Shown here: positions 24,120-32,650 of the stretch, one piece after another
How the letters are laid out: each line of letters begins with the position of its first letter
Numbering within the stretch: the first letter of the stretch is position 1
From: an uncultured Rhodospirillaceae bacterium
Lineage (GTDB): Bacteria; Pseudomonadota; Alphaproteobacteria; Azospirillales; Azospirillaceae
Direction: 5' to 3'
DNA length: 64,000 nucleotides
Assembly: GCA_937927415.1 (NCBI GenBank)
Contig: CALBDS010000044.1
Location: 124,001 to 188,000, forward strand
The notes under the pieces: model-generated
What the model was told of the DNA's origin: nothing
The model's input: only the letters and a program-made list of their open reading frames with translations
Database searches by the model: none
Position numbers and translations under genes: made by a program

Positions 24120-25967
24120 TCACCGCCCCAGCTTCGCCGTCTTGGCCGGGTCGATCCACCAGTTGTCGGGGAACAGGGTGCTGCGGAATTCCTGGTCGTA
24201 TTTCCGCGGGGTGTCGGGGATGCCGAACCTGTCCCACGCCGCCATCCAGCTTTCCGGGTTGTACCAGTGGGGCACCATGTAGAAGCTCCACAGCAGCACC
24301 CGGTCCAGCGCGCGGGTGGCGGCCTTCAGCGAGGCCTCGTCCCCGGCGGCGATGACCTTTTCGATCAGTTCATCGACGATGGGATCATGGACGCCGGGGT
24401 AATTGGCCGATCCCCGCTCCCCCGCCGCCGCCGAGCCGAAGAAGGCCCGCAGTTCGGTGGCCGGCGGGCTGGCGAAGCTGAAATTGGTGACGATGGCGTC
24501 GAAGTCGAAATCGTCGGAACGCGCCTCGTACTGGGCGGAATCGACGCTGCGCAGGCTGGCGTCCACCCCGATGCGGCGCAGGGATTCCACATAGGGCTGG
24601 ATGACGCGGCCGAGGCCGCTGCCCGCCACCTCTAGAAACTCCACGGTCAACGGCTGGCCGGCGGCGTTGGCCAGACGGCCGTTTTTCAGCTCCCAACCTG
24701 CGTCCTTCAGCAGGCGCAACGCCTCGCGGGTTTCGCTGCGGCTGTTGCCGGTGGGATCGCCCGCCGGGGGCTGGAACGGCTGGGTGAACAGCCGCGGCGG
24801 CAGCCGGTCGCGGTACGGCTCCAGCAACGCCAACTCGTCCGGCCCCGGCAGACCGCTGGCGCCATAGTCGGAATTGGGGAAGTTGGACAGGGTGCGGTGG
24901 TACTGCCCGTACAGCAGCGTCTTTTGCGTCCAGGCGAAATTGAACAGCAGTCCCAAAGCCTCGCGCACCCGCGGGTCGGCGAACTGGGGCCGGCGGGTGT
25001 TGAAGCGGAACGCCTGCGCCCCCAGCGGCAGGGCCGAGGGGATCACCCGCTTGACCACCCGCCCGTCGGCGACGGCGGGAAAATCATAGCCGGTGGTCCA
25101 ACGCTGCGCCCGGTTTTCCACGCGGATGTCATAGGCGCCGGCCTTGAACGCCTCGAACATCACGTCGTCGTCGCGGTAGAAGTCCTGTTTGATGGTGCCG
25201 TAATTGTAAAGGCCACGGTTGACCGGCAGGTCGCGGCCCCAGTAATCGGCCACCCGCTCATAGGTGATGGAGCGGCCGGGATCGACCGACACCGTGCGGT
25301 AGGGGCCGGAGCCGAGCGGGGCTTCCAGCGTGGTCTTGGCGATGTCGCGCCCGTTGGCGGTCCACCAGTGGCGGGCCTCCGGCGCCATGGTGGTGGCGAA
25401 ATCGATGATCGGCTTGATCTCGCCGCGGCTGGACAGGGTGATGCGCACCCGGCGGTCGTCCAGCGCCTCCACCGTGCGGATTTTCGCCAGGGTGGATTTC
25501 AGCAGCGGGTTGCCGTGGGCCTGAATGGCATCCCAGGTGAACACCACGTCACCGGCGGTCACCGGCACGCCATCGTGCCAGCGGGCGCGGGCGTCGAGGG
25601 TGAACACCGCCTCGCTGCGGTCGTCGGCGACCTGCACGCTCTCGGCCAGCCGGGCATAGGCGGCGTCCAGTTCCCACCCCGACACCACCATCAGCGGATC
25701 ATAGGTCAGCCCGATCAGCCGCGGGCGCACGCCGCGCACCGGAATCGGGTTCAGATTGTCGAAGGTGGGGGGAAAGTTCGACGCCACCGTGACGGTGCCG
25801 CCCTTGGGCGCGTCGGGGTTGGTGTGGGGGAAATGGGTGAAGCCGGGCTTGAACATCGGCTCGCCGAACTGGCGCAGCGCCGTGACCGGCGGCTCCAGCG
25901 TGGCCGCCAGCGCACCGCCGGCCCACAGCAGCAGGGCGGCAGCCGGCAGCAGGCGCCGCATCATCAT
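24120..25967 (-). CDS. Orphan YejA-like peptide-binding protein of an ABC importer
   Basis: A 615-residue family-5 extracellular solute-binding protein, like YejA for microcin C or oligopeptides. The signal peptide is MMMRRLLPAAALLLWAGGALA. The mature part has the YejA-like FGEPMFKPGFTHFPHTNPDAPKGG and the PGRSITYERVADYWG block. It is a clear paralogue of the binding protein of the complete yej operon 9 kb away but has no permease or ATPase beside it; it may feed the yej permease. Its ATG overlaps the stop of the preceding unknown gene (ATGA), so the two are translated together. Three Met codons in a row leave the exact start open. Confidence 0.88.
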   Translation of the reverse strand: MMMRRLLPAAALLLWAGGALAATLEPPVTALRQFGEPMFKPGFTHFPHTNPDAPKGGTVTVASNFPPTFDNLNPIPVRGVRPRLIGLTYDPLMVVSGWELDAAYARLAESVQVADDRSEAVFTLDARARWHDGVPVTAGDVVFTWDAIQAHGNPLLKSTLAKIRTVEALDDRRVRITLSSRGEIKPIIDFATTMAPEARHWWTANGRDIAKTTLEAPLGSGPYRTVSVDPGRSITYERVADYWGRDLPVNRGLYNYGTIKQDFYRDDDVMFEAFKAGAYDIRVENRAQRWTTGYDFPAVADGRVVKRVIPSALPLGAQAFRFNTRRPQFADPRVREALGLLFNFAWTQKTLLYGQYHRTLSNFPNSDYGASGLPGPDELALLEPYRDRLPPRLFTQPFQPPAGDPTGNSRSETREALRLLKDAGWELKNGRLANAAGQPLTVEFLEVAGSGLGRVIQPYVESLRRIGVDASLRSVDSAQYEARSDDFDFDAIVTNFSFASPPATELRAFFGSAAAGERGSANYPGVHDPIVDELIEKVIAAGDEASLKAATRALDRVLLWSFYMVPHWYNPESWMAAWDRFGIPDTPRKYDQEFRSTLFPDNWWIDPAKTAKLGR

Positions 25968-26491
25968 GGGGCACCCCCGTCCACCCGCGCGGCCCGGTTT
26001 TCCAGCAGGTGGGAATCCACCAGCCGCAGCAGGGAATCCAGGCGCTTGTCGTTGCGCATGATCCGCCGCACCGCCTTACCGTTGCGGGGGTCTTGCAGCA
26101 TCCACGCCTCCGCCGCCTCGTAATGCTCGGGGTGGATGGACAGGATGTAGATCGCCGCCTGCTCCGCCGAGGTGATGGCCGGCTCGTTCAGCTTTTCCAG
26201 AACCGCGGCGATGTACATGGGCAGCAGTTCGGCGAAATCGACCTTGACGTTCTCCTCGTCGTCGCCCGGCGGCGGGGTGTGGCCGATCTCCTCCATCATC
26301 TCCCGCCGCTGTTCGGGCGTGAGGTCGAAGAAGGCGGCCAGCCCCATCATCATCTCGCAGAGCCGCTTCTTACGGATCATCCAGTTGGCCCCCTCCGCCA
26401 CCTGGGCGCTGAGGCTGGTCAGGAAATCTTTCAGCGGGTCGGGTGCCGTGTCATAGACGGAGCGGGCCAGCGGGGCGATGGGTGCGGACAT
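25964..26491 (-). CDS. Conserved hypothetical protein coupled to the binding protein gene
   Basis: A 175-residue soluble protein of no family I recognise. No signal peptide or membrane helix. Mostly helical, acidic in the middle (PPPGDDEEN) with helical segments such as LPMYIAAVLEKLNEPAITSA and a basic end (GKAVRRIMRNDKRLDSLLR). It lies 36 bp after hisN and overlaps the start of the orphan binding-protein gene by 4 bp, so the three genes form a likely operon. Being cytoplasmic, it cannot be part of the periplasmic binding step itself. Function unknown. Confidence 0.7.
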   Translation of the reverse strand: MSAPIAPLARSVYDTAPDPLKDFLTSLSAQVAEGANWMIRKKRLCEMMMGLAAFFDLTPEQRREMMEEIGHTPPPGDDEENVKVDFAELLPMYIAAVLEKLNEPAITSAEQAAIYILSIHPEHYEAAEAWMLQDPRNGKAVRRIMRNDKRLDSLLRLVDSHLLENRAARVDGGAP

Positions 26492-26527
26492 GGGCCGTGT
26501 CTTCTTCGTTGGAGCGGGAAAGGAGGT

Positions 26528-27310
26528 TCAGCCGGCCAGGGCGGCCAGGGCGTCCTGATGGGTGCGGGGATCACCGGCGGCGACCACCTGGCCCGCCGAT
26601 GCGGCACTCAGCGGCAGCCCCTGCCAGTCGGTCATCATACCGCCCGCCCCGGTCACCACCGGCACCAGGGCCGCGAAATCATAAAGCTTCAGCCCCGATT
26701 CGACCACCAGATCGCAGTGGCCCGCCGCCAGCAACCCATATGTGTAGCAATCGCCGCCGTACACCGTGACCTTGGCCCGGCTCTGCACCCGGCGGAAACC
26801 GTCGATGTCGCTGCCGGGGAACAGGTCGGGCGAGGTGGTGCCCAGCAACGCCCCCGCCAGCCCGCCGGCACAGGCGCGCACGCGGGCCGGCTGGCCGTTG
26901 AAGGTGGAGGGGTGGCCGGCAGCGCCGATCCAGCGGTCGCCGATGATCGGTTGGTCGATCACCCCCAGCACCGGCACCCCATGGTGCAGCAGGGCCACCA
27001 GCGTGCCGAAGATCGGCCGCCCGCTGATGAAGGATTTGGTGCCGTCGATGGGATCGATCACCCAGACGTATTCGGCATCGAGGTTCTTCGTGCCGAATTC
27101 CTCGCCATAGATGCCGTCGTCGGGGCGCTCGGCCTCCAGAACCGCGCGGATGGCCTGTTCCGCCTGACGGTCGGCGACGGTCACCGGGGACTGGTCGGCC
27201 TTGTCGTCCACCGCCACGGGAGTGCGGAAATAACGGCGGATCACCGGCCCGCTGGCGTCCACCAGACGCCGGGCAAGGTCGATGAAGGCGGTGGGACAGG
27301 GTTCGGTCAT
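26528..27310 (-). CDS. hisN: Histidinol-phosphatase, inositol-monophosphatase family
   Basis: A 260-residue Mg2+-dependent phosphatase of the IMPase fold, closest to the HisN type that dephosphorylates histidinol phosphate in histidine synthesis. Metal ligands: Glu70 in GEEFG and the DPIDGT box at 86-91; the last Asp lies in LYDFAALVPVV. The DDGIYGEEFG spelling and the GGDCYTYGLLAAGHCDLVVE stretch are typical of HisN rather than of general inositol phosphatases. The ATG at 27310 is chosen; an upstream ATG (27346) would add 12 unlikely residues. Substrate assignment remains probable, not certain. Confidence 0.82.
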   Translation of the reverse strand: MTEPCPTAFIDLARRLVDASGPVIRRYFRTPVAVDDKADQSPVTVADRQAEQAIRAVLEAERPDDGIYGEEFGTKNLDAEYVWVIDPIDGTKSFISGRPIFGTLVALLHHGVPVLGVIDQPIIGDRWIGAAGHPSTFNGQPARVRACAGGLAGALLGTTSPDLFPGSDIDGFRRVQSRAKVTVYGGDCYTYGLLAAGHCDLVVESGLKLYDFAALVPVVTGAGGMMTDWQGLPLSAASAGQVVAAGDPRTHQDALAALAG

Positions 27311-27444
27311 GGCGGCGGTTTCCCGGCTGTCGTGTGTGCCCCGCATCCTAAACGCCCGTCGGCCATGCGCAATGAAGAGTTTGCCGTAACCCGTCCCCTA
27401 TGGCACCAAAGACGCGCCGCCGGCCCCGAAGGGATAGCCCGACC

Positions 27445-28401
27445 ATGATCCCCGATCCCCATCCGCACCGCCCCAACGTCTATGCCGCCGCCCCGCTGGA
27501 CCGCGCCGCCCACCGGCGCAAGGATCCCGCATGGCTGGCCCAGGCCCTGGCCGATCCCGCCACGCGGGTTCTGCCGCTGTGGCGGGGCCAGAACCTCGTC
27601 ACCGGCGGGACGGAAGCACCCTGCGCCGCCCTCCTCTCCGGTTCCGCCGCCCGTTCCCTGGCCGATGTGGCGGGGGTGGAGCCGGTGTTCCTCGGCCTTT
27701 ACGGCGATGCTCCGCTGTTCGCGCTGGACCTGACGGCGGTGGCCGAGCCGCTGGCCCTGCCCGAACTGGCCGAAAACGGCTCGTTCTTCGATCTGCGCGT
27801 GATGGGTCCGCTGATGGAGGGGGGCGAAGCGGCGGTGTGCGCGTGCGCCCGCGGGCTGGCGTGGTGGAACGCCCGGCACCGTTTCTGCGGCGTCTGCGGT
27901 GCCCCGGCGACCTCGGCGGAGGGCGGGCACGTGCGGGTGTGCAGCAATGCGGATTGTGCAACGCACCATTTCCCCCGGACCGATCCGGCCGTCATCATGT
28001 TGGTGCATGACGGGGCGGGCCGCTGCGTTCTGAGCCGTCAGGAGAAGTGGCCGCCGGGCATGCATTCGGTGCTGGCCGGATTCGTCGAGCCGGGCGAAAG
28101 CCTGGAAGACGCCGTGGCCCGCGAAGTGTTCGAGGAGGTGGGGCTGAGGGTCACCGATGTGCGCTACCGCTCGTCGCAGCCGTGGCCGTTCCCGGCCTCG
28201 CTGATGCTGGGTTTCACCGCGCGGGCGGTGGACACCGACCTGACGGTGGACGGCAGCGAGTTGGAGAGCGCCATCTGGGTCTCGCGGGACGAGATCCGCG
28301 CCCTGCCCGCCGTGCCGCCACCCGACGCGCCGTTCCGTCTGGCCCGTCCCGATTCCATCGCCCACCGGCTGATTGCGGAGTGGGCTTCCGGAAACGACTG
28401 A
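27445..28401 (+). CDS. nudC: NAD+ diphosphatase / NADH pyrophosphatase (RNA deNADding Nudix)
   Basis: A 318-residue Nudix hydrolase that splits NADH or NAD caps of RNA to NMN(H) and AMP. It has the full NudC set: a zinc-binding Cys4 site (C148-x2-C151, C166-x4-C171), a Nudix box at 212-234 starting GFVEPGESLE and ending FEEVGL, and the SQPWPFP signature at 244-250. The N-terminal domain (1-130) is variable as usual. The start at 27445 follows GAAGGGATAG. It diverges from hisN and is followed after 12 bp by an esterase gene in the same direction. Confidence 0.93.
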   Translation: MIPDPHPHRPNVYAAAPLDRAAHRRKDPAWLAQALADPATRVLPLWRGQNLVTGGTEAPCAALLSGSAARSLADVAGVEPVFLGLYGDAPLFALDLTAVAEPLALPELAENGSFFDLRVMGPLMEGGEAAVCACARGLAWWNARHRFCGVCGAPATSAEGGHVRVCSNADCATHHFPRTDPAVIMLVHDGAGRCVLSRQEKWPPGMHSVLAGFVEPGESLEDAVAREVFEEVGLRVTDVRYRSSQPWPFPASLMLGFTARAVDTDLTVDGSELESAIWVSRDEIRALPAVPPPDAPFRLARPDSIAHRLIAEWASGND

Positions 28402-28413
28402 GGAGAGCGCCTG

Positions 28414-29424
28414 ATGAGCCGTCTGCTGAACCGCGTGTCCCTGTTCCGCGACATGGTGGGAGCGACCGCCGCCACGGTCCGCCGCCGGCTGCGGGGCCGC
28501 CCGCTCAACCCCGCCTGGCCGGGGTGGATGGAGGCGGCGCAGGAGACGCTGCGGCAGCAGACGCTGCGCGCCTTCCTCATGACCGGCCCCGACGGGGCGG
28601 GAATCGAACGGTCGCGGGCGGCCATCGACGCCATGGAGGCCAAAGCCCCGGTGCTGCGGCGGGTGGAGATGACGGCGGACCATCTGGGCGGACGCCCGGC
28701 GCGGCGCGCGCGGTCGGGCCGGGTGGCGCGGCACGCGCTGTTCCTGCACGGCGGCGGCTACGCCTATTTCGCCAAGGGGCACAACGGGCTGATCGCCGCG
28801 GTGGCGGAGGCGTTGCAGGCCGACACCTGGGCGCCCGACTACCGCCTGATCCCGGAACACCCCTGGCCCGCCCAGTTGGAAGACGCGCTCGCCGCCTATG
28901 ACGCCCTGCTGGCGGCGGGTGTGAAGCCGGAAAAGCTGGTGGTGACGGGGGATTCCGCCGGCGGGCATCTGGTTCTGGCGCTGCTGCTGGCGGTGCGCGA
29001 CAGCGGCCGTCCCCTGCCCGCCTGCGCCATCGCATTCTGCCCGTGGACCGACACCGACCCGGCCCGGCTGGAGGATTACCCCAGCGCGCGGAGCAACGCC
29101 CGCACCGACTGGGTGTCGGTCGCCATGGCCGAACGCTGGGCCGCGTGGCTGCGGCGCGACCAGCCGGACCACCCGTATCTGTCGCCGGTGTGCGCCGACT
29201 GGCACGGCATGCCGCCGCTGCTGGTCCAGGGCGGCACGGCGGAGATGCTGATCGACGTGATCGCCGCCTTCGTGGAAAACGCCCGCCGCTTCCCCGGTAG
29301 CCTTGTGGAGTACGACCCGGTGGCGGGCATGCCCCACGATTTCCAGGCCTATGGCGAGGTGCTGCCGGCGGCCAAGGCGGCGCTGGAACGCGCCGGTGCC
29401 TTTGCCGCCCGGTACGCGCGGTAA
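28414..29424 (+). CDS. Alpha/beta hydrolase of the hormone-sensitive lipase family
   Basis: A 336-residue esterase of the HSL/arylacetamide-deacetylase group. The oxyanion motif HGGG is at 112-115 and the nucleophile elbow GDSAGG at 179-184 (Ser181). The acid lies in the MLIDVI region and the base in MPHDFQ. It has no signal peptide; a basic amphipathic start (LFRDMVGATAATVRRRLRGR) may lie on the membrane. The substrate, probably a short acyl ester, is unknown. It shares a likely transcript with nudC (12 bp apart) and ends 3 bp from the stop of the convergent tautomerase gene. Confidence 0.88.
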   Translation: MSRLLNRVSLFRDMVGATAATVRRRLRGRPLNPAWPGWMEAAQETLRQQTLRAFLMTGPDGAGIERSRAAIDAMEAKAPVLRRVEMTADHLGGRPARRARSGRVARHALFLHGGGYAYFAKGHNGLIAAVAEALQADTWAPDYRLIPEHPWPAQLEDALAAYDALLAAGVKPEKLVVTGDSAGGHLVLALLLAVRDSGRPLPACAIAFCPWTDTDPARLEDYPSARSNARTDWVSVAMAERWAAWLRRDQPDHPYLSPVCADWHGMPPLLVQGGTAEMLIDVIAAFVENARRFPGSLVEYDPVAGMPHDFQAYGEVLPAAKAALERAGAFAARYAR

Positions 29425-29427
29425 ACC

Positions 29428-29931
29428 TCAGCCGCCGGCGGCGGCGATGACCGCCCGTGCCGCATCCCGGCGGCGGGCGGCCAGCCTGTGCCGCCCCTCC
29501 TCCGCCGCCTCCGGCCCCAGGGCATAGGCCAGGAACTCCGGCAAGCGGCGGATCACCCCGCGCCCGCCCCAACGGCCATCGGGGATTTCTGTGGGGAACA
29601 CCCACACCCGCGGGGCCACCGCGTCGAACGGCACCCCTTCGGCCTCTGCCACCGCCGCGGTGATGCCGTGGACGATGGCGCTGCGGCGGTCATCGTCGTA
29701 CAGCCCTTCCATCACCGACGGGATGAAGCGGTAACGCGGTGAGGGCGCCGGCTCTCCCCCCACAAAAACCTCGGGCCGGTGCAGAAAGATCAGGCTGACC
29801 GCCCGCGCCCGTTCGTTGGCGGGGTCGATCCCCTCGTTGCGCATCAACAGGTCCGTCACCTCTTTCAGCAGGGTGGTTTCCGCCGCCGGGGTCAGGGCAC
29901 CGGCGGGGATGAAAGCGTCCAGCATCGGCAT
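29428..29931 (-). CDS. Fused double-domain 4-oxalocrotonate tautomerase-like protein
   Basis: A 167-residue protein with two tautomerase-like units in tandem. Starting at ATG 29931 (AAGGA 8 nt before) the protein begins Met-Pro, so Pro1 is exposed after Met removal, as required for tautomerase catalysis. Residues 1-60 resemble one 4-OT unit (PMLDAFIPAGALTP, helix, LIFLHRPEVFVGG). Residues 70-130 repeat the pattern (YRFIPSVMEGLYDDDRRSAI, VWVFPTEIPDGRWGGRG), but without an N-terminal Pro. This fits the pattern of larger fused members of the superfamily. The physiological substrate is unknown. It is divergent from a GlxA-type regulator. Confidence 0.75.
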   Translation of the reverse strand: MPMLDAFIPAGALTPAAETTLLKEVTDLLMRNEGIDPANERARAVSLIFLHRPEVFVGGEPAPSPRYRFIPSVMEGLYDDDRRSAIVHGITAAVAEAEGVPFDAVAPRVWVFPTEIPDGRWGGRGVIRRLPEFLAYALGPEAAEEGRHRLAARRRDAARAVIAAAGG

Positions 29932-30033
29932 GTCCAATCCTTTCCGTCACGTTGCGATGGGCCGATGGTCGGCCTTTACGCCCGTCGGCGGGAGCGGCAG
30001 AATTGCCGTTTTTCTGGGGAAATCGGACAAGCC

Positions 30034-31065
30034 ATGACGCTGATCCGCATCTGGGCGTACGATGGGATTCTGGCTTCGGGCGTGGCGGGGCCGGTGGATG
30101 TGTTCACCGCCGCCAACAGCCTTACCGCGCGGCGGGGGGAAACCGGGGATCCGGCGCCCATCGTCTGGCGGGTGGAAACACCGGACGGGCGCGCGGTGCG
30201 CACCGCCTCCGGCCGGAGCATCGACGCCGACGGGATCATCGACGGTCACCGTCCCGCCGACGCGGTGCTGCTGACCGCCCCCTTCGTGGCCGATATGGAC
30301 GCTGCCCTTGCCCGCCGCCCGGTGATGGCGGCGCTGGCGGAGGCCCTGCGACGCCGCCATGCCGCCGGGTCGGTCATCGCCACCTATTGCACCGGCAGCT
30401 ACGTGCTGGCGGAAGCCGGGCTGCTGGATGGCCGGATCGCCACCACCCACTGGGACCGCCGCGCCGATTTCGCCCGTCGCTATCCCCGCGTCACCCTGCG
30501 CGCCGCCGAGGTGCTGACCGAACAGGACGGAATCCTGTGCGGCGGGGCCGTCACGTCCTTTCTGCTTCTGGCCCTGCGGCTGGTGGAGCGGTTCGCAGGC
30601 GATGCGCTGGCGGCGGACACCGCCCGTCTGCTGCTGATCGAACGCAACCGGGCATCGCAGGCGTCCTTCGCCGATCTCCGCCAGGAGCACGGGCACAGCG
30701 ACCCCCTGGTGGCCCGTGCCCAGCAGCGGATGGAAGGGATGCTGCACCAGGGATGCCGCCTGCCCGACCTTGCCGCCGGCCTGGGCGTCAGCGAACGCAC
30801 CCTGAACCGGCGGTTCCGGCAGGCGGCGGGCATGGCGCCGCTGGACTATCTCCAGGCGTTGCGGGTCGAAGCGGCCAAACGGCTGCTGGAATCCGGCGGG
30901 ATCACCCTGGACGAGATCTGCCACCGGGTGGGGTACGGCGATGTCAGCACCTTCCGCCGGCTTTTCAAGCGCAAGACCGGCCTGACCCCGCGCGGGTATC
31001 AGCAGCGGTTCGCCAACCCCGGCCTTACGTCTTCACCGCCCCGGTCTTCACCGCTTCCAGATTGA
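30034..31065 (+). CDS. GlxA-family AraC-type transcriptional regulator
   Basis: A 343-residue regulator with an N-terminal DJ-1/PfpI-like domain and C-terminal AraC helix-turn-helix pair. The N domain has the ATYCTGSYVLAEAGLLDGRIATTHW stretch (shortened family signature, GlxA type). The C domain shows LPDLAAGLGVSERTLNRRFRQ and DEICHRVGYGDVSTFRRLFKR. Start at ATG 30034; the frame opens earlier but lies over the divergent tautomerase gene. Regulators of this kind often control the neighbouring divergent gene, here the tautomerase. Its last 41 bp overlap the end of the convergent yejF. The effector is unknown. Confidence 0.88.
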   Translation: MTLIRIWAYDGILASGVAGPVDVFTAANSLTARRGETGDPAPIVWRVETPDGRAVRTASGRSIDADGIIDGHRPADAVLLTAPFVADMDAALARRPVMAALAEALRRRHAAGSVIATYCTGSYVLAEAGLLDGRIATTHWDRRADFARRYPRVTLRAAEVLTEQDGILCGGAVTSFLLLALRLVERFAGDALAADTARLLLIERNRASQASFADLRQEHGHSDPLVARAQQRMEGMLHQGCRLPDLAAGLGVSERTLNRRFRQAAGMAPLDYLQALRVEAAKRLLESGGITLDEICHRVGYGDVSTFRRLFKRKTGLTPRGYQQRFANPGLTSSPPRSSPLPD

Positions 31066-32650
31066 GCGCCGCGGCCAGCAGGGCGCGGGTGTAGTCCTGC
31101 TGCGGGGTGGCAAAGATCGCCTCGGTCGGCCCCTGCTCCACCACCACCCCATCCTTCATGACGATGACGTGGTTGGACAGCGCCCGCACCACCCGCAGGT
31201 CGTGGCTGATGAAGAGATAGGCCAGGTTGTAGCGCGCCTGCAGACCGCGCAGCAGGTCCACGATCTGCGCCTGCACCGACATGTCGAGCGCGCTGGTGGG
31301 TTCGTCCAGCACCAGAAAGCGGGGTTTCAGCACCAGCGCGCGGGCAATGGCGATGCGCTGGCGCTGGCCGCCGGAAAATTCGTGGGGGAAGCGGTGGCGG
31401 CTTTCGGGGGGCAGGCCCACCTCCTCCAGCGCGGTGGCGATGATGGACTCACGCTCGGCCCGCGAGCCGATGCCGTGGATGTCCAGCCCCTCGCCGATGA
31501 TCTGCCCCACCGACAGGCGCGGCGACAGGCTGCCGAAGGGATCCTGGAACACCACCTGCATCTGCCGGCGCAGGGGCCGCAGCCGCTTGGCCTGCCAGCC
31601 CTGAATGTCGGTGCCGTCGAAACGGATCCCCCCTTGGGAGGAGGTCAGCCGCAACAGCGCCAGCCCCAGCGTGGTCTTGCCGGAGCCGGATTCGCCCACC
31701 ACCCCCACCGTGTGCCCGGCGCGCACGGTCAGCGACACCCCGTCCACCGCCTTCACATACCCGGCGGTGCGGCGCAGCACGCCCTTTTTGATGGGGAAAT
31801 GCACCTTGATGTCGGAGGCGGCCATCACCTCCGGCGCGTCGGCGGCGGGGGTAAGGGCAAGGCCGCGGGGTTCAGCGGCCAGAAGCTTTTGCGTGTAGGG
31901 GTGTTGGGGCGCGGCGAACACCTCGGCGACATCCCCCTGTTCGACGATCTCCCCCTGGTTCATCACGCACACCCGATCGGCCATCTTGCGCACCACGCCC
32001 AGGTCGTGGGTGATGAGCAGCAGCGCCATGCCGAACCGTCGCTGCAGATCCTTCAGCAGTTCCAGGATCTGCGCCTGGATGGTCACGTCCAGCGCCGTGG
32101 TGGGTTCGTCGGCGATCAGCAGGTCGGGTTCGTTGGCCAGCGCCATGGCGATCATCACCCGCTGCCGCTGCCCGCCCGACAGCTCGTGCGGATAGGCACC
32201 CAGGCGGGCTTCCGGCTTGGGGATGCCCACCAGCCGCAAAAGCTCCAGCGTGCGGCGGCGGGCGGCGGCGCGGTCCAGCCCCTTGTGCAGGAACAGGGCC
32301 TCATTGACCTGCTGCTCGATGGTGTGGAGCGGGTTCAGGGACGTCATCGGTTCCTGAAAGATCATGGCGATGCGGTTGCCGCGCACAGCGCGCAAGGTCG
32401 CCTCGTCCGCCCGCACCAGTTCGGTGTCGTTGAAGCGGATGGACCCCGACGGATGGCGGGCCATGGGATAGGGGAGAAGCTGGAGGATCGACAGCGCCGT
32501 CACCGACTTGCCCGACCCGGATTCGCCCACCAGCGCCATGGTTTCGCCCCGCGCGATGTCGAACGACACCCCGCGCACCGCCGGGGTGGCGCCCCCACCC
32601 TGGCGGAATTCCACCGACAGGTTGCGGACGGTCAGAAGGGTGGTGGTCAT
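31025..32650 (-). CDS. yejF: ABC importer ATPase, two nucleotide-binding domains fused (YejF)
   Basis: A 541-residue protein with two complete ABC ATPases in tandem. Each half has Walker A (GESGSGKS and GESGSGKT), a signature (LSGGQRQR and FSGGQRQR) and Walker B (LLIADEPT and FLVLDEPT). This double form energises the Yej importer for microcin C or short peptides. Fourth gene of the operon; its ATG overlaps the yejE stop by 4 bp. The 3-prime end overlaps the convergent GlxA-type gene by 41 bp. Confidence 0.93.
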   Translation of the reverse strand: MTTTLLTVRNLSVEFRQGGGATPAVRGVSFDIARGETMALVGESGSGKSVTALSILQLLPYPMARHPSGSIRFNDTELVRADEATLRAVRGNRIAMIFQEPMTSLNPLHTIEQQVNEALFLHKGLDRAAARRRTLELLRLVGIPKPEARLGAYPHELSGGQRQRVMIAMALANEPDLLIADEPTTALDVTIQAQILELLKDLQRRFGMALLLITHDLGVVRKMADRVCVMNQGEIVEQGDVAEVFAAPQHPYTQKLLAAEPRGLALTPAADAPEVMAASDIKVHFPIKKGVLRRTAGYVKAVDGVSLTVRAGHTVGVVGESGSGKTTLGLALLRLTSSQGGIRFDGTDIQGWQAKRLRPLRRQMQVVFQDPFGSLSPRLSVGQIIGEGLDIHGIGSRAERESIIATALEEVGLPPESRHRFPHEFSGGQRQRIAIARALVLKPRFLVLDEPTSALDMSVQAQIVDLLRGLQARYNLAYLFISHDLRVVRALSNHVIVMKDGVVVEQGPTEAIFATPQQDYTRALLAAALNLEAVKTGAVKT

